DNA of 64,000 nucleotides from Streptomyces himalayensis subsp. himalayensis (GCF_013778455.1 NZ_JACEHE010000003.1:310001-374000), one strand, 5' to 3'. Shown: positions 43,350 through 51,731, numbered from the stretch's first letter. Notes: generated from the sequence alone by a model not told the origin. Numbers and translations are program-made.

Positions 43350-43904
43350 ATGTCGACGAGAGCCGGTTCTTTCTCCGGTGAGACCGGAGCCACGACGTCG
43401 GCCGCGCACTGGGCAGGGGCGGACTTCCAGGAGCCGCCCCGCACCCCCGGCGGGGTGGCCCTGTGCGGTGCCTGCCACGTCGCCGGTTCCTGCCGTCTGG
43501 GTCTGGAGCGCGAACGGCTCGACGAGGACGGCGTGGCGTGGTTCGAGCTCGCCTGCCCGCGTGACCAGGAGGGCGGACCCAATGTCGCGCACGGCGGCTG
43601 GACCGCGGCCGTGCTGGACGACTGCCTCGGCCATCTGCCGCTACTCCACAAGGTGTTGAGCGTGACGGCTGAACTGACCGTGAGCTTTGTGAAACCGGTG
43701 CCGGTGGAACGGCCGCTGGAGGTCAGGGCCTGGGTCGAGCGGCGGGAGGGCTCCCGCTGGTACATCGCGGGCGAGATGGTGCTGCTCCCGGCCCGGGCCG
43801 TGCTGGCCCGGGCTTCCGGGATCTGGGTGACTCGGGACCGGGGCCATTTCGCGCGGCACGAGGAGTGGCTGGCCGGCCAAGAGGCAGATCGGGAAGGTCA
43901 GTAG
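43350..43904 (+). CDS. PaaI-like hot-dog thioesterase
   Basis: A 184-residue protein. After an N-terminal segment with CGACHVAGSCRLG comes the hot-dog core GGPNVAHGGWTAAVLDDCLGH (HGG...D motif) and VSFVKPVPVERPLEVRAWVE. The Cys cluster before the core is unusual and may bind metal. ATG at 43350 follows GAGGAG; an earlier ATG at 43320 would overlap the LLM gene. Last gene of the island-8 operon, overlapping the convergent dehydrogenase gene by seven bases. Expected to hydrolyse an acyl-CoA of the pathway. Confidence 0.82.
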   Translation: MSTRAGSFSGETGATTSAAHWAGADFQEPPRTPGGVALCGACHVAGSCRLGLERERLDEDGVAWFELACPRDQEGGPNVAHGGWTAAVLDDCLGHLPLLHKVLSVTAELTVSFVKPVPVERPLEVRAWVERREGSRWYIAGEMVLLPARAVLARASGIWVTRDRGHFARHEEWLAGQEADREGQ

Positions 43905-45049
43905 GACCGCAGCCCCATGCTGCGGGCGATGCCGTTGCGCTGGATCTGGCTGGTCCCCCCGGAAATGGTGGCCACGATCGACTCCCGGTACCGGAAGCTC
44001 ATCACGCTCTCCGTCGAGAAGCCGTGCCCTGCGCAGACCTGCATACCGAGACGGGCGGCCGCAACGTACGTCTCCGAACCCTTCAGCTTCGCCATCGACC
44101 CCTCCCGCGTGCATGGCTTGCCCTGGGCGAGCAGCCACGCGGCGCGGTACGCGAGCAGCCGGGCCGAGTCGATCTCGGTCTGCAGATCGGCCATGGCGTG
44201 GGCGAGCGCCTGGAAGTTCCCGATCGGACGGCCGAAGGCGTGCCGGGTGCGCGCGTACTCCAGCATCTCGTCCAGGGTGGCCTGGGCGGCGCCCAGATAG
44301 CCGCCGGTGATGATCACCTTCTCCAGCTCGATGTTGGAGAGCATCACCTTCCAGCCCTCGTCGCGCGGACCGACGAGGTTCTCCTTCGGCACCAGCGCGT
44401 CGTTGAAGAAGACCTCGTTGGTGCCCAGGATGTGCCGGGCCAGCGTCGGCGTCCTGCGCACCTCGACACCGTCCGTCGAGGGGTCGACGAGCAGCAGGCT
44501 GATACCGCCGTGCTTGGGCTCGCGGGATCCCGTACGCACGTAGGTCGCGATGGTGGTGTCGGGCAGGCCGCCGCCCGTGCACCACGCCTTCTGGCCGCGT
44601 ACGAGGAAGTGGTCGCCGTGGTCCTCGGCGGTGGTGCGCAGCGCCGCGGCGTCGGACCCGCTGTCCGGCTCGCTGAGGCCGACGGCGAGGCGGTGGCGTC
44701 CGGTCATGACCTGCTTGCGGATGAACTCGCGCTGCGCCTCGGTGCCCCACCGGAACACGGTGATCCCGGGGATGAGCACCCCGATGTAGCACATGGCGAC
44801 GTCGAAGCTGGCCCGCCCGAGCTCCTCGGCGATCAGGATGAGCTCGAGCGGCCCACCGCCGTCGCCGCCCTCCTCCTCGCTGAACGGAAGCGAGAACCAG
44901 CCGAGCTCGGCCATGCCCCGGAACAGCTCCGGCGGTACGACACCCTCCTCGTCCCACTGCTTCGCCTTCTCGGCCGGGCACACGTCGGCGACGAACTGCC
45001 GTGCCGTCGCGCGCAACATGTCCTGCTCGTCGGTCAGCCCGAAGTCCAC
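43898..45049 (-). CDS. Acyl-CoA dehydrogenase (isovaleryl/glutaryl-like type)
   Basis: A 383-residue dehydrogenase: MDFGLTDEQDMLRATARQFV, VGLSEPDSGSDAAALRTTAE, RGQKAWCTGGGLP, Glu243 in NIELEKVIITGG (aligns with the IVD base in LDLERLVLAGG) and C-terminal SGGTSQIQRNGIARSMGL. Appears complete and catalytic. The GTG at 45049 has AGGAG five bases upstream, while the GTG at 45055 overlaps that site. Single gene leftwards from island 9. Confidence 0.9.
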   Translation of the reverse strand: MDFGLTDEQDMLRATARQFVADVCPAEKAKQWDEEGVVPPELFRGMAELGWFSLPFSEEEGGDGGGPLELILIAEELGRASFDVAMCYIGVLIPGITVFRWGTEAQREFIRKQVMTGRHRLAVGLSEPDSGSDAAALRTTAEDHGDHFLVRGQKAWCTGGGLPDTTIATYVRTGSREPKHGGISLLLVDPSTDGVEVRRTPTLARHILGTNEVFFNDALVPKENLVGPRDEGWKVMLSNIELEKVIITGGYLGAAQATLDEMLEYARTRHAFGRPIGNFQALAHAMADLQTEIDSARLLAYRAAWLLAQGKPCTREGSMAKLKGSETYVAAARLGMQVCAGHGFSTESVMSFRYRESIVATISGGTSQIQRNGIARSMGLRSY

Positions 45050-45070
45050 GGCCACTCCTCGCGCACTCGC

Positions 45071-45109
45071 CGATTCATCTATCTAATTATTCTATGTTAG
45101 CGGATAGGA
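45071..45109 (-). promoter_or_regulatory. Promoter/operator island 9
   Basis: ATTCATCTATCTAATTATTC followed by TATGTTAGCGGATAGGACAT, upstream of the leftward dehydrogenase gene. GTTAGCGGATAGG fits the GTTA-NNNN-AT spacing of islands 4 and 6. It is the rightmost island of the type; none occurs in the sulfur-related half of the window. Confidence 0.58.
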
Positions 45110-45207
45110 CATCGGGGAGCCCTTCTCCACGCGGAGGCGGACGGCCCGGCGGGACGGTCGGCGCCTCCCGGATCGGCTGCGCCGACGACTCACGGCAGGA
45201 TGACCGC

Positions 45208-45717
45208 ATGCTCATCGTCATCGGCGGCCTGCCCGGCACAGGCAAGACCACCCTCGCACGCCTGCTGGCCGCGCGGCTCGGGGCTGTCCATCTCCGGATC
45301 GACACCATCGAGCAGGCGATCGTCCGCTCCGGCCTGGCCCGGCATCCCGTGGGGCCCGTGGGATACGTCGTCGGATACGCCCTGGCCGAGGAGCATCTGC
45401 GGCAGGGCCTGACCGTGATCGCGGAGTCGGTCAATCCCCTGGCCGTCACGCGTGACGCCTGGCGCAACACGGCCGTCAGGACAGGTGTGTCCGCCGTCGA
45501 GGTGGAGGTGGTCTGCTCGGATCGGGCCGAGCACAGGCGCCGCGTGACCTCGCGGTCGGTGGACATCCCGGATCTGCCGCTGCCCGACTGGCAGCAGGTC
45601 CTCGACCGCGAGTACGAGCCGTGGGACCGGGACCACATCGTGGTCGACACCGCGGGACAGGGGCCCGAGGAGTCGGTGGCGTCGCTTCTGGCTGCCGTGG
45701 TGGACGGGCGCTGCTGA
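45208..45717 (+). CDS. Small P-loop kinase (AAA/zeta-toxin-like)
   Basis: A 169-residue protein opening with Walker A MLIVIGGLPGTGKTTLARLL, then LRIDTIEQAI (possible acceptor/Walker B-like Asp), and a late RRRVTSRSVDIPDLPLPDW lid-like segment. The family phosphorylates small molecules or antibiotics; Streptomyces genomes carry many orphan members. The ATG at 45208 follows AGGA. It has no visible link to the catabolic cluster and may mark its right boundary. Substrate unknown. Confidence 0.82.
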   Translation: MLIVIGGLPGTGKTTLARLLAARLGAVHLRIDTIEQAIVRSGLARHPVGPVGYVVGYALAEEHLRQGLTVIAESVNPLAVTRDAWRNTAVRTGVSAVEVEVVCSDRAEHRRRVTSRSVDIPDLPLPDWQQVLDREYEPWDRDHIVVDTAGQGPEESVASLLAAVVDGRC

Positions 45718-45749
45718 AACTGTGGGCACAGGGCCTGTGCTGCGGCGGA

Positions 45750-45844
45750 CCACGCAGCCGCTCCAGACGTCTCTTGACGACGGTCTCGGACAGGCCTGTG
45801 GCCGCCTGAAGTTCGGTGAGCGTGGCCCGGCCGTCTCGCCTCAT
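45750..45844 (-). pseudogene. Remnant of an Lrp/AsnC-type regulator (helix-turn-helix only)
   Basis: On the minus strand MRRDGRATLTELQAATGLSE followed by TVVKRRLERLR reproduces the winged-helix start of AsnC/Lrp regulators (DGR.tltELa..tGLS...V..RLerL). The family match ends abruptly at about 45750 and the frame runs on as unrelated antisense of the kinase gene. Neither the preceding helix nor the ligand (RAM) domain is present. This is probably a deletion scar at the junction between the catabolic island and the sulfur locus. Confidence 0.6.
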
Positions 45845-45956
45845 GGAGGTGGTGGTCGTGCCGCTTCCCTTTCAACTGGGTGTGGGACGGGGCCCGCCCA
45901 GGACGGGCGGGCGACAGTCCGCAATGCGTGTGGTGCTTGTTCGCCCGGTGTCTCGG

Positions 45957-46745
45957 TCAGCGCTTGTTCAGCGGCTCGATGGTGAGAATCGGGCGCAGTT
46001 CCGCATCGGCTCGCAGCCGCTCCAGCCACTGGACGAGGGTGGCAGCGGTGGTGCGGTGCGAGGCGTCGTTGAGGACGTCGTGCAGGCCCTCGTGCAGGAC
46101 ACCGAACGTGGCGCTGGGAAGGCGGTGTGCGAGGGTGCGGGCCTGCTCCAGGGGCGTCAGCGGGTCGGCGGCGCCGTGGAGGACCAGGGTGGGGACGTCA
46201 GGGAGGGCGTCGGTGAGGAGGTGGTGCGGTACAGGGCCGGTGAGCCGGCCCCGTGCGAAGTCCGGGTCGGCGGTCAGCTTCTGGCGGTGGGTCGGGCAGG
46301 CCGTGCGTGCGTTGAGCTCGGCATCCCAGTCCGAGGCGGTGTCCGTATCGGCGTGGGCCGAACCAGTACCGGTGGTGGGGGCTGTTCCGGCAAGGACGAG
46401 GCCGTGGAGAGTCGGACGGGTCGGCTCGGCGGCCGTCGCGGCGTGGAGGGCCTGGAGGGCGCCGGTGTCGCTGCCGATCAGGACGACGGGGGCGACGGGA
46501 TCGGGGCCCACGGCCTGCGTCGTGGCGGTCAGGACGTCGTCGCTGTGGTGCTCGGGCGTGGTGTCGAGTGCGTGGACGACGTATCCGTCGAAGGACAGGC
46601 GGCGGCCGAACCGCTCGTAGACGAGGCCGTGTTCACCGCGCCCGGGGAGGACGACGAGGGTGCCCCTCGGAGCGATGCCGGCGGGCGGCTGCCAGCTGTG
46701 AGCGGTGGCGGTACGGGCCGTGGGAGTGGTGGCGAGGTCGGTCAT
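45957..46745 (-). CDS. Alpha/beta hydrolase with Asp in the nucleophile elbow
   Basis: A 262-residue hydrolase: TLVVLPGRGEHGLVYERFGR (oxyanion loop), VVLIGSDTGALQAL, LVLHGAADPLTPLEQA (acid Asp194) and LHEGLHDVLND (His222). The elbow is G-S-D-T-G, placing Asp93, not Ser, at the nucleophile position, as in epoxide hydrolases and haloalkane dehalogenases. ATGA overlap with the LLM gene upstream; last gene of the ten-gene sulfur-locus operon. It may open or hydrolyse a product of the monooxygenases. Confidence 0.82.
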   Translation of the reverse strand: MTDLATTPTARTATAHSWQPPAGIAPRGTLVVLPGRGEHGLVYERFGRRLSFDGYVVHALDTTPEHHSDDVLTATTQAVGPDPVAPVVLIGSDTGALQALHAATAAEPTRPTLHGLVLAGTAPTTGTGSAHADTDTASDWDAELNARTACPTHRQKLTADPDFARGRLTGPVPHHLLTDALPDVPTLVLHGAADPLTPLEQARTLAHRLPSATFGVLHEGLHDVLNDASHRTTAATLVQWLERLRADAELRPILTIEPLNKR

Positions 46746-47881
46746 CGGGCACTTCCGGCGGAGGTGAGGGGCGCAGCGGTGGCGGCGCGGTGGGCGAGTT
46801 CCTGGCGGACGAGCGGCAGCAGGTGGCGGCCGTAGTCGATGGTGTCGTCGAGCGGGTCGTAGCCGCGTATGAGGATCGTTGTGACTCCGATGTCGACGTA
46901 GTCGAGCAGTGCCTGGGCGACGGTCTCCGGCGTACCGACGAGGGCGGTGGTGTTGCCGCCGGCGCCGGTCGCGGTGGCGGTGGGTGTCCACAGGCAGCGG
47001 TCGTGCACGTCGGCCTTGGCTGCGGCCGCGAGCAGGCGTTGGGATCCGGTGTTCTGAGGAGCAGGGGTGCCGCTGTGGTGGGGGGCCTGGTCGAAGAAGG
47101 GGCGACCGGAACCGGATTTGATGGTGTCGAGGATGCGGTGCGCGCGCTCCCAGGCGAGTTCCTCGGTCGGGCCGAGGATGGGGCGGAAGGAGACGCTGAT
47201 GCCGGGCGGTTCCGTGCGGCCCGCGGCTTCGGCGGCCGCGCGGACGGATGCGATCTGTTCGGCGGTCTCGGCGAGCGGCTCGCCCCACAGCGCGAACGTG
47301 TCGGCGTGCTTGCCGCCCACCCGGTACGCGGCCCGCGAGGAGCCGCCGAAGTACAGCGGGATGCCCGAGGGCCGGTACGGCAGCACGCCGGGCGCGTAGT
47401 CCTCGAAGCGGTAGTGGCGGCCTTCGTGGCGGAAGGGCTCGGAGGAGGACCAGGCGCGCCTCAGGATGCCCAGGTATTCGTCCGTGCGATCGTAGCGCTC
47501 GTCCTTGTCCAGGTAGTCGCCGTCCCGGCGCTGTTCGGTGTCGTTGCCGCCGGTGATGGTGTGCACGGCGACGCGGCCCTCGGTGAACTGGTCGAGGCTG
47601 GCGAAGCTGCGGGCGGCCAGCGTCGGGGCGATGAAACCGGGCCGGTGGGCGATGAGCAGGCCCAGGCGTTCGGTGCGGGCAGCGACGTACGCGGCGACCT
47701 GCAAGCCGTCGGGCCGCGTGGAGCTGTAGCCGATCAGGATCCGGTCGAAGCCGGCGTCCTCGTGGGCGCGGGCGAAGCGTGTCGTGTACGCCGGGTCGAT
47801 CACCGGGCCGGCAGCAGGCCGGGTCTCGGAGGCGTCCTGGGTGCCGATCATGCCGATGAACTCGACGGACGGGCTGGTCAT
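46742..47881 (-). CDS. SsuD-like LLM flavin-dependent monooxygenase
   Basis: A 379-residue luciferase-like monooxygenase of the alkanesulfonate type: LIAHRPGFIAPTLAARSFAS, VAVHTITGGNDTEQRRDGDY, YFGGSSRAAYRVGGKHADTF, ALWGEPLAET, NTTALVGTPETVAQALLDY. These match SsuD landmarks (RPSVTSPTVAARQ, LVTGSDPQE, YLTWGEPPE, GTALVGDGPTVA). SsuD uses FMNH2 and O2 to release sulfite from sulfonates. ATG at 47881 chosen; a GTG at 47887 overlaps the upstream stop (GTGA). Paralogue at 51728-52885. No dedicated flavin reductase is in the operon, but a nitroreductase-family gene lies at 62401. Confidence 0.88.
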   Translation of the reverse strand: MTSPSVEFIGMIGTQDASETRPAAGPVIDPAYTTRFARAHEDAGFDRILIGYSSTRPDGLQVAAYVAARTERLGLLIAHRPGFIAPTLAARSFASLDQFTEGRVAVHTITGGNDTEQRRDGDYLDKDERYDRTDEYLGILRRAWSSSEPFRHEGRHYRFEDYAPGVLPYRPSGIPLYFGGSSRAAYRVGGKHADTFALWGEPLAETAEQIASVRAAAEAAGRTEPPGISVSFRPILGPTEELAWERAHRILDTIKSGSGRPFFDQAPHHSGTPAPQNTGSQRLLAAAAKADVHDRCLWTPTATATGAGGNTTALVGTPETVAQALLDYVDIGVTTILIRGYDPLDDTIDYGRHLLPLVRQELAHRAATAAPLTSAGSAR

Positions 47882-47883
47882 GG

Positions 47884-49263
47884 TCACGTGCCTTTCACTG
47901 CGGTGGGGCGGTGGTGGTCGAGTGCGGCGCGGCCGACGGCGGTGACGACGGCGTCGTCCTGCGGTGTGTGGACGCGGCTGCAGAGCACGTCGCGGTAGTG
48001 GCGTTGGAGGGGGTTGGCGCGGGTCAGGCCGTGGTTGCCGGTCAGCTGCAGGGCCTGTTCGACGGCGCCGATGGCGGCGCGGGTGCCGAGGACCTTGGCG
48101 ATGCCGGCCTGGGCCGGGGCATCGGGGTCGCCCGCGTCGACGCGCGCCGCGAGGGACTCGACGAGGACGGCGGCCCCGGTGAGAGCACTCTCGATCTCAC
48201 CGACGGCGGTCTCGAACCGGGGCAGCGTGGCCAGCGCTGCGCCGAGCCCGGTGGGGACGCGTTCATGGAGGAAGCCGATGAGCCAGTCGCGGGCGGCGTC
48301 GGCGACGCCGAGGTACAGGGCGGTGAGTCCGAGAGCGTTCCACGCTCCGGCTGCCGCGTCCTGGCGGGCACCGGGAGCGGCGGCGCGCGCCTCGGTGAGG
48401 CCGACGACCTCGTCGACGGGCACGCGGACGCCGTCCAGCAGCACGTCGTCGCTGCGGCTGGCGCGGAGCCCGACGTGGTCCCAGGTCGGCTCGATGGACA
48501 GCCCTGGGCTGTCGCCTCGGACCAGGAACGAGCCGACGCGTACCGGGTCTTCGTCGGTGCGGGCGTAGACGAGCATGCGGCTCAGTCCGACCGCGCCCGT
48601 CGAATAGATCTTCCGGCCCGTCAGCACCCAGTGGTCGCCGTCGCGGCGTGCCGTGGTGGCGGGCAGGCCGCCGCGTACCGGGCTGCCGAGCTCCGGCTCG
48701 ACGCGCAGGGCGTTGACGAGGGCAGGGCGCGTGGCGGCTTCGGTGAGGAACTCGGCGTAGCCGGCTGCGGGCCAGCTCGGGTTGCGGGCCTCCCCGGCGT
48801 GTACGAACAGGGTCATGGCGGTGACGAGGGCGACGGCCGGATCGCCGGCGCCGAGAGCGCGCAGGATGCGGACGGTGTCGAAGAGGCCCGCGCCCGGGCC
48901 GCCGTACCTGGGCGCGACGGTCGCGGTGAGCAACCCTGCTTCGTGAACGAGAGCGATGCCCTCGGTGGGGAATGATGCGTCGCGGTCGTGTTCGGCGGCA
49001 CGGTCGGCGAGGCCGCGGGCGACGTCGGGGAGACGGTCGAGATCGAGGGGTGGCAGCGCGAGAGCGGAGCGGTCGGTGCCCCGGCCCTGTGTGTCGGGGC
49101 GGCCGGTAAGGGGGCCGTCCTCGTCCGGGTGGCTGGTGCGTCGGCCGTCGGTGCCCGGGCGGCCGGTGTGGGAGCTGTCCGCGTTGGGCCGACCGGCACG
49201 AGATCCGTCCCCGTCGGGGCGGCCGGTGGCGGTCAGGTCGGTGGTCTGGCCAGTACGTGTCAT
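47884..49263 (-). CDS. Acyl-CoA-dehydrogenase-fold monooxygenase (DszC/SfnB-like) with decapeptide-repeat N-terminus
   Basis: 459 residues. From about residue 70 it has the dehydrogenase fold: LPDVARGLADRAAEHDRDAS, LLTATVAPRYGGPGAG, GRKIYSTGAVGLSRMLV, TWDHVGLRASRSDDVLLDGV, and a C-terminal LTGNHGLTRANPLQRHYRDV ending in HTPQDD. The TGNHG...R..RD...HTP pattern is that of DszC/SfnB/NcnH-type FMNH2 monooxygenases rather than CoA enzymes. Residues about 14-63 consist of roughly five decapeptides of the form GRPxxDGxRT, absent from relatives I know. GGAG precedes the ATG; ATGA overlap with the molybdoenzyme gene. Likely oxygenates sulfur or an adjacent carbon. Confidence 0.85.
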   Translation of the reverse strand: MTRTGQTTDLTATGRPDGDGSRAGRPNADSSHTGRPGTDGRRTSHPDEDGPLTGRPDTQGRGTDRSALALPPLDLDRLPDVARGLADRAAEHDRDASFPTEGIALVHEAGLLTATVAPRYGGPGAGLFDTVRILRALGAGDPAVALVTAMTLFVHAGEARNPSWPAAGYAEFLTEAATRPALVNALRVEPELGSPVRGGLPATTARRDGDHWVLTGRKIYSTGAVGLSRMLVYARTDEDPVRVGSFLVRGDSPGLSIEPTWDHVGLRASRSDDVLLDGVRVPVDEVVGLTEARAAAPGARQDAAAGAWNALGLTALYLGVADAARDWLIGFLHERVPTGLGAALATLPRFETAVGEIESALTGAAVLVESLAARVDAGDPDAPAQAGIAKVLGTRAAIGAVEQALQLTGNHGLTRANPLQRHYRDVLCSRVHTPQDDAVVTAVGRAALDHHRPTAVKGT

Positions 49264-51731
49264 GGGGTCTCCGGCCGGTCGGGATGAGTGAGGTGGTCGG
49301 CGTGGGCTCGGTCGCCGCCTTCGGCTGATCGGGGGCCACTGGCATGGCGCGGCACGGATGCGCCGTCCTGGAGCGGTGGCGGGCGCCGCACCGTCACGGG
49401 CGGCGCCTCGCCCTCGTACCTCTCCGCCTGGACGAGGGCGTGCTGCCCCGTGCAGCCCTGGGTGAGCCGGGAGCTGGGCACGTCGGCGGTGAGGGCGTTG
49501 GGGTTGCCGTGCAGGCACAGCGGCACATCGCCGTCTCCGTCGCCATCGTCGGGAGCCGGGTCGAACCACGCACCGGTGGGCAGCCGCAGCACGCCGGGGC
49601 GCAGCCCGTCGCTGATCCGGGCTCCGGCGAGGACGGCGCCACGGTCGTTGAAGATGCGTACGACGTCGCCGTCGCGGATGCCGCGCACCGCGGCGTCGTC
49701 GGGGTGCAGTTCGACCGGCTCGCGCCCGGCGACCTTCGAGGCCATGCTGTGCGCGCCCACGTCGTACTGGCTGTGCAGCCGGGTGGCGGGCTGGTTGGCG
49801 ATCAGCAGCAGAGGGTGGCGCTCGGCAGCGACGGCTCCAGGCCATTCGTCGGGCTCCAGCCAGACGGGGTGCCCCGGGCAGTCGGCGAGCCCGAGAGCCG
49901 CGATCGCGGCCGAGGCGATCTCGATACGACCACTCGGGGTGTCCAGCGGAAAGGCGTCCGGGTCCCGGCGGAATTCCTCGAAGAGAGTGAAGTCGCTTGG
50001 CCCGGAGGGAAGTTCGTACTCCCCGGCCGCCCAGAATTCCTCGAAGCCGGGAACGTCCGCACTGGTGGTGCGGCTCAGCTCCCCGCGCCACTCGCCGTAC
50101 AGGTACTCCAGCCACCGGCGCGGCGTACGGCCTTCGGTGAAGCGCTCTCCGAACCCGAGGCGGGCGGCGAGCTCCCCGAGGATGGCGTAGTCGTCACGGG
50201 CTTCGCCCACGGGGTCGACGGCTCGGTGCATGGCGATCAGATGGGTGTCGCGCCGTCCGCCGCCGAAGTCCTCGCGTTCCAGTGAGGTGGTGGTCGGAAG
50301 GACGATGTCGGCGTGGCGTGCGGTGGCCGTCCAATGGGGTTCGTGGACGACGATGGTGTCGGGGCGGGCGAAGGCACGGCGCAGCCGTCCGAGGTCCTGG
50401 TGGTGGTGGAAGGGGTTGCCGCCGGCCCAGTGGACGAGCCGGATGTCGGGGTAGGTGCGCCGCTCGCCGTCGTAGTCGTAGCTCTCGCCAGGGTGCAGCA
50501 GCATGTCGGCGATGCGGGCGCAGGGGATGAACTCGTCGACGGAGTTGCGTCCTTGGGGCAGATACGGCAGCCGCATCTGAGGGCCGTGGTCGCCGACGTC
50601 GCCCATCGAGCCGTAGCCGTGTCCGAAGCCGCCGCCGGGCAGGCCGATCTGGCCGAGCATCGCGGCGAGGGCGAGGCCCGCCCATACGGGCTGCTCGCCG
50701 TGCTGGATGCGCTGCAGCGACCAGGTGACGGTGACCAGGGTGCGCGATGCGGCCATGCGCCGGGCCAGCCGGCGGATGTCGTCCGCGTCGAGACCGCAGA
50801 TGTGGGCGGCCCAGTCGGCGCTCTTCGCCGTGCCGTCCGTGCGGCCGTCGAGGTAGCGGGCGAAGGTGTCGAAGCCGGTGGTGCAGCGGTCGAGGAAGGC
50901 ACGGTCGTGCAGGTTCTCGGTGAGCAGAGTGTGCGCGAGGCCGAGCATGAGAGCGGTGTCCGTGGCGGGAACGACCGGGTACCACGTGCTGTCCGACCCA
51001 TCCGGCAGGTCGGCCCGCAGTGGGCTGATCAGCGCGATGTGGGTGCCCGAGGCGGCGAGGTCGGCGAGATGACCGGGGGTGCGGTGCCGGGTGACGCCGC
51101 CAGGGGTCACGTACACGTTCTTCGCCGGGATGCCGCCGAACGCGACGATCAGTTCGGTGTGCTGCACCAGCGTCGGCCAGCTGGACGCAGCACGCAGCAC
51201 GGCATCGGTGCCCGCTCGCCCTACCAGGTGGGGAAGCAGGACGAGCGAGGTGCCGAGGCTGTAGGAGTTACGGGACGCGGTGTATCCGCCGAACTGGGCG
51301 AGGAAACGGTGCAGTTGGCTCTGCGCGTGGTGGAAGCGGCCGGCCGACGCCCAGCCGTAGGAGCCGCCGAACACCGCCTGGGGGCCGTGTTCGTCGCGTA
51401 CGCGGGCCAGTTCGGCCGCGACGAGGTCGAGCGCCTCGTCCCAGGTGACCTCGACGAACGGCTCGCGCCCGCGTGCCCGGCTCGGGCCGGGACCGTGCTC
51501 CAGCCAGCCACGCCGCACCGCGGGCCTGCGCACGCGGGTGGCGTGGCGCAGCGCCCCGTCGATGTTGCCGAGCAGCGGGGACGGCGCGGGGTCCGCGGGA
51601 TGCGGCCGGATGTCGAGACGGCCGTCCGCGTCGGAGCGCACGCTGTACGCGCCCCAGTGCGAGGTGGTGGGCACATGCGGGGTCACGGGCGTCCGAGCGG
51701 CCGCACGAACGGCGGATGCGGAGGGTGTCAT
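49260..51731 (-). CDS. Molybdopterin oxidoreductase, BisC/TorA-like sulfoxide or N-oxide reductase
   Basis: An 823-residue single-subunit molybdenum enzyme: TSHWGAYSVRSDADGRL, FVEVTWDEALDLVA, FGGSYGWASAGRFHHAQSQL, SRNSYSLGTSL with Ser158 as the expected Mo ligand of the DMSO-reductase family, GGNPFHHHQDLGRLRRAF, HWTATARHADIVLPTTTSLE, and the C-terminal pterin-binding QPATRLHSQYD. There is no N-terminal Fe-S Cys motif and no Tat signal, which fits cytoplasmic biotin- or methionine-sulfoxide reductase BisC. Linked by ATGA to the genes on both sides. In this operon it could reduce sulfoxides before or after cleavage. Confidence 0.9.
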   Translation of the reverse strand: MTPSASAVRAAARTPVTPHVPTTSHWGAYSVRSDADGRLDIRPHPADPAPSPLLGNIDGALRHATRVRRPAVRRGWLEHGPGPSRARGREPFVEVTWDEALDLVAAELARVRDEHGPQAVFGGSYGWASAGRFHHAQSQLHRFLAQFGGYTASRNSYSLGTSLVLLPHLVGRAGTDAVLRAASSWPTLVQHTELIVAFGGIPAKNVYVTPGGVTRHRTPGHLADLAASGTHIALISPLRADLPDGSDSTWYPVVPATDTALMLGLAHTLLTENLHDRAFLDRCTTGFDTFARYLDGRTDGTAKSADWAAHICGLDADDIRRLARRMAASRTLVTVTWSLQRIQHGEQPVWAGLALAAMLGQIGLPGGGFGHGYGSMGDVGDHGPQMRLPYLPQGRNSVDEFIPCARIADMLLHPGESYDYDGERRTYPDIRLVHWAGGNPFHHHQDLGRLRRAFARPDTIVVHEPHWTATARHADIVLPTTTSLEREDFGGGRRDTHLIAMHRAVDPVGEARDDYAILGELAARLGFGERFTEGRTPRRWLEYLYGEWRGELSRTTSADVPGFEEFWAAGEYELPSGPSDFTLFEEFRRDPDAFPLDTPSGRIEIASAAIAALGLADCPGHPVWLEPDEWPGAVAAERHPLLLIANQPATRLHSQYDVGAHSMASKVAGREPVELHPDDAAVRGIRDGDVVRIFNDRGAVLAGARISDGLRPGVLRLPTGAWFDPAPDDGDGDGDVPLCLHGNPNALTADVPSSRLTQGCTGQHALVQAERYEGEAPPVTVRRPPPLQDGASVPRHASGPRSAEGGDRAHADHLTHPDRPETP

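Noticed and set aside
1..45055. Cholesterol or other steroid degradation cluster
   Set aside because: Side-chain-type enzymes are present, but no ring-degrading genes (KstD, KshAB, Hsa) or Mce4 transporter were found.
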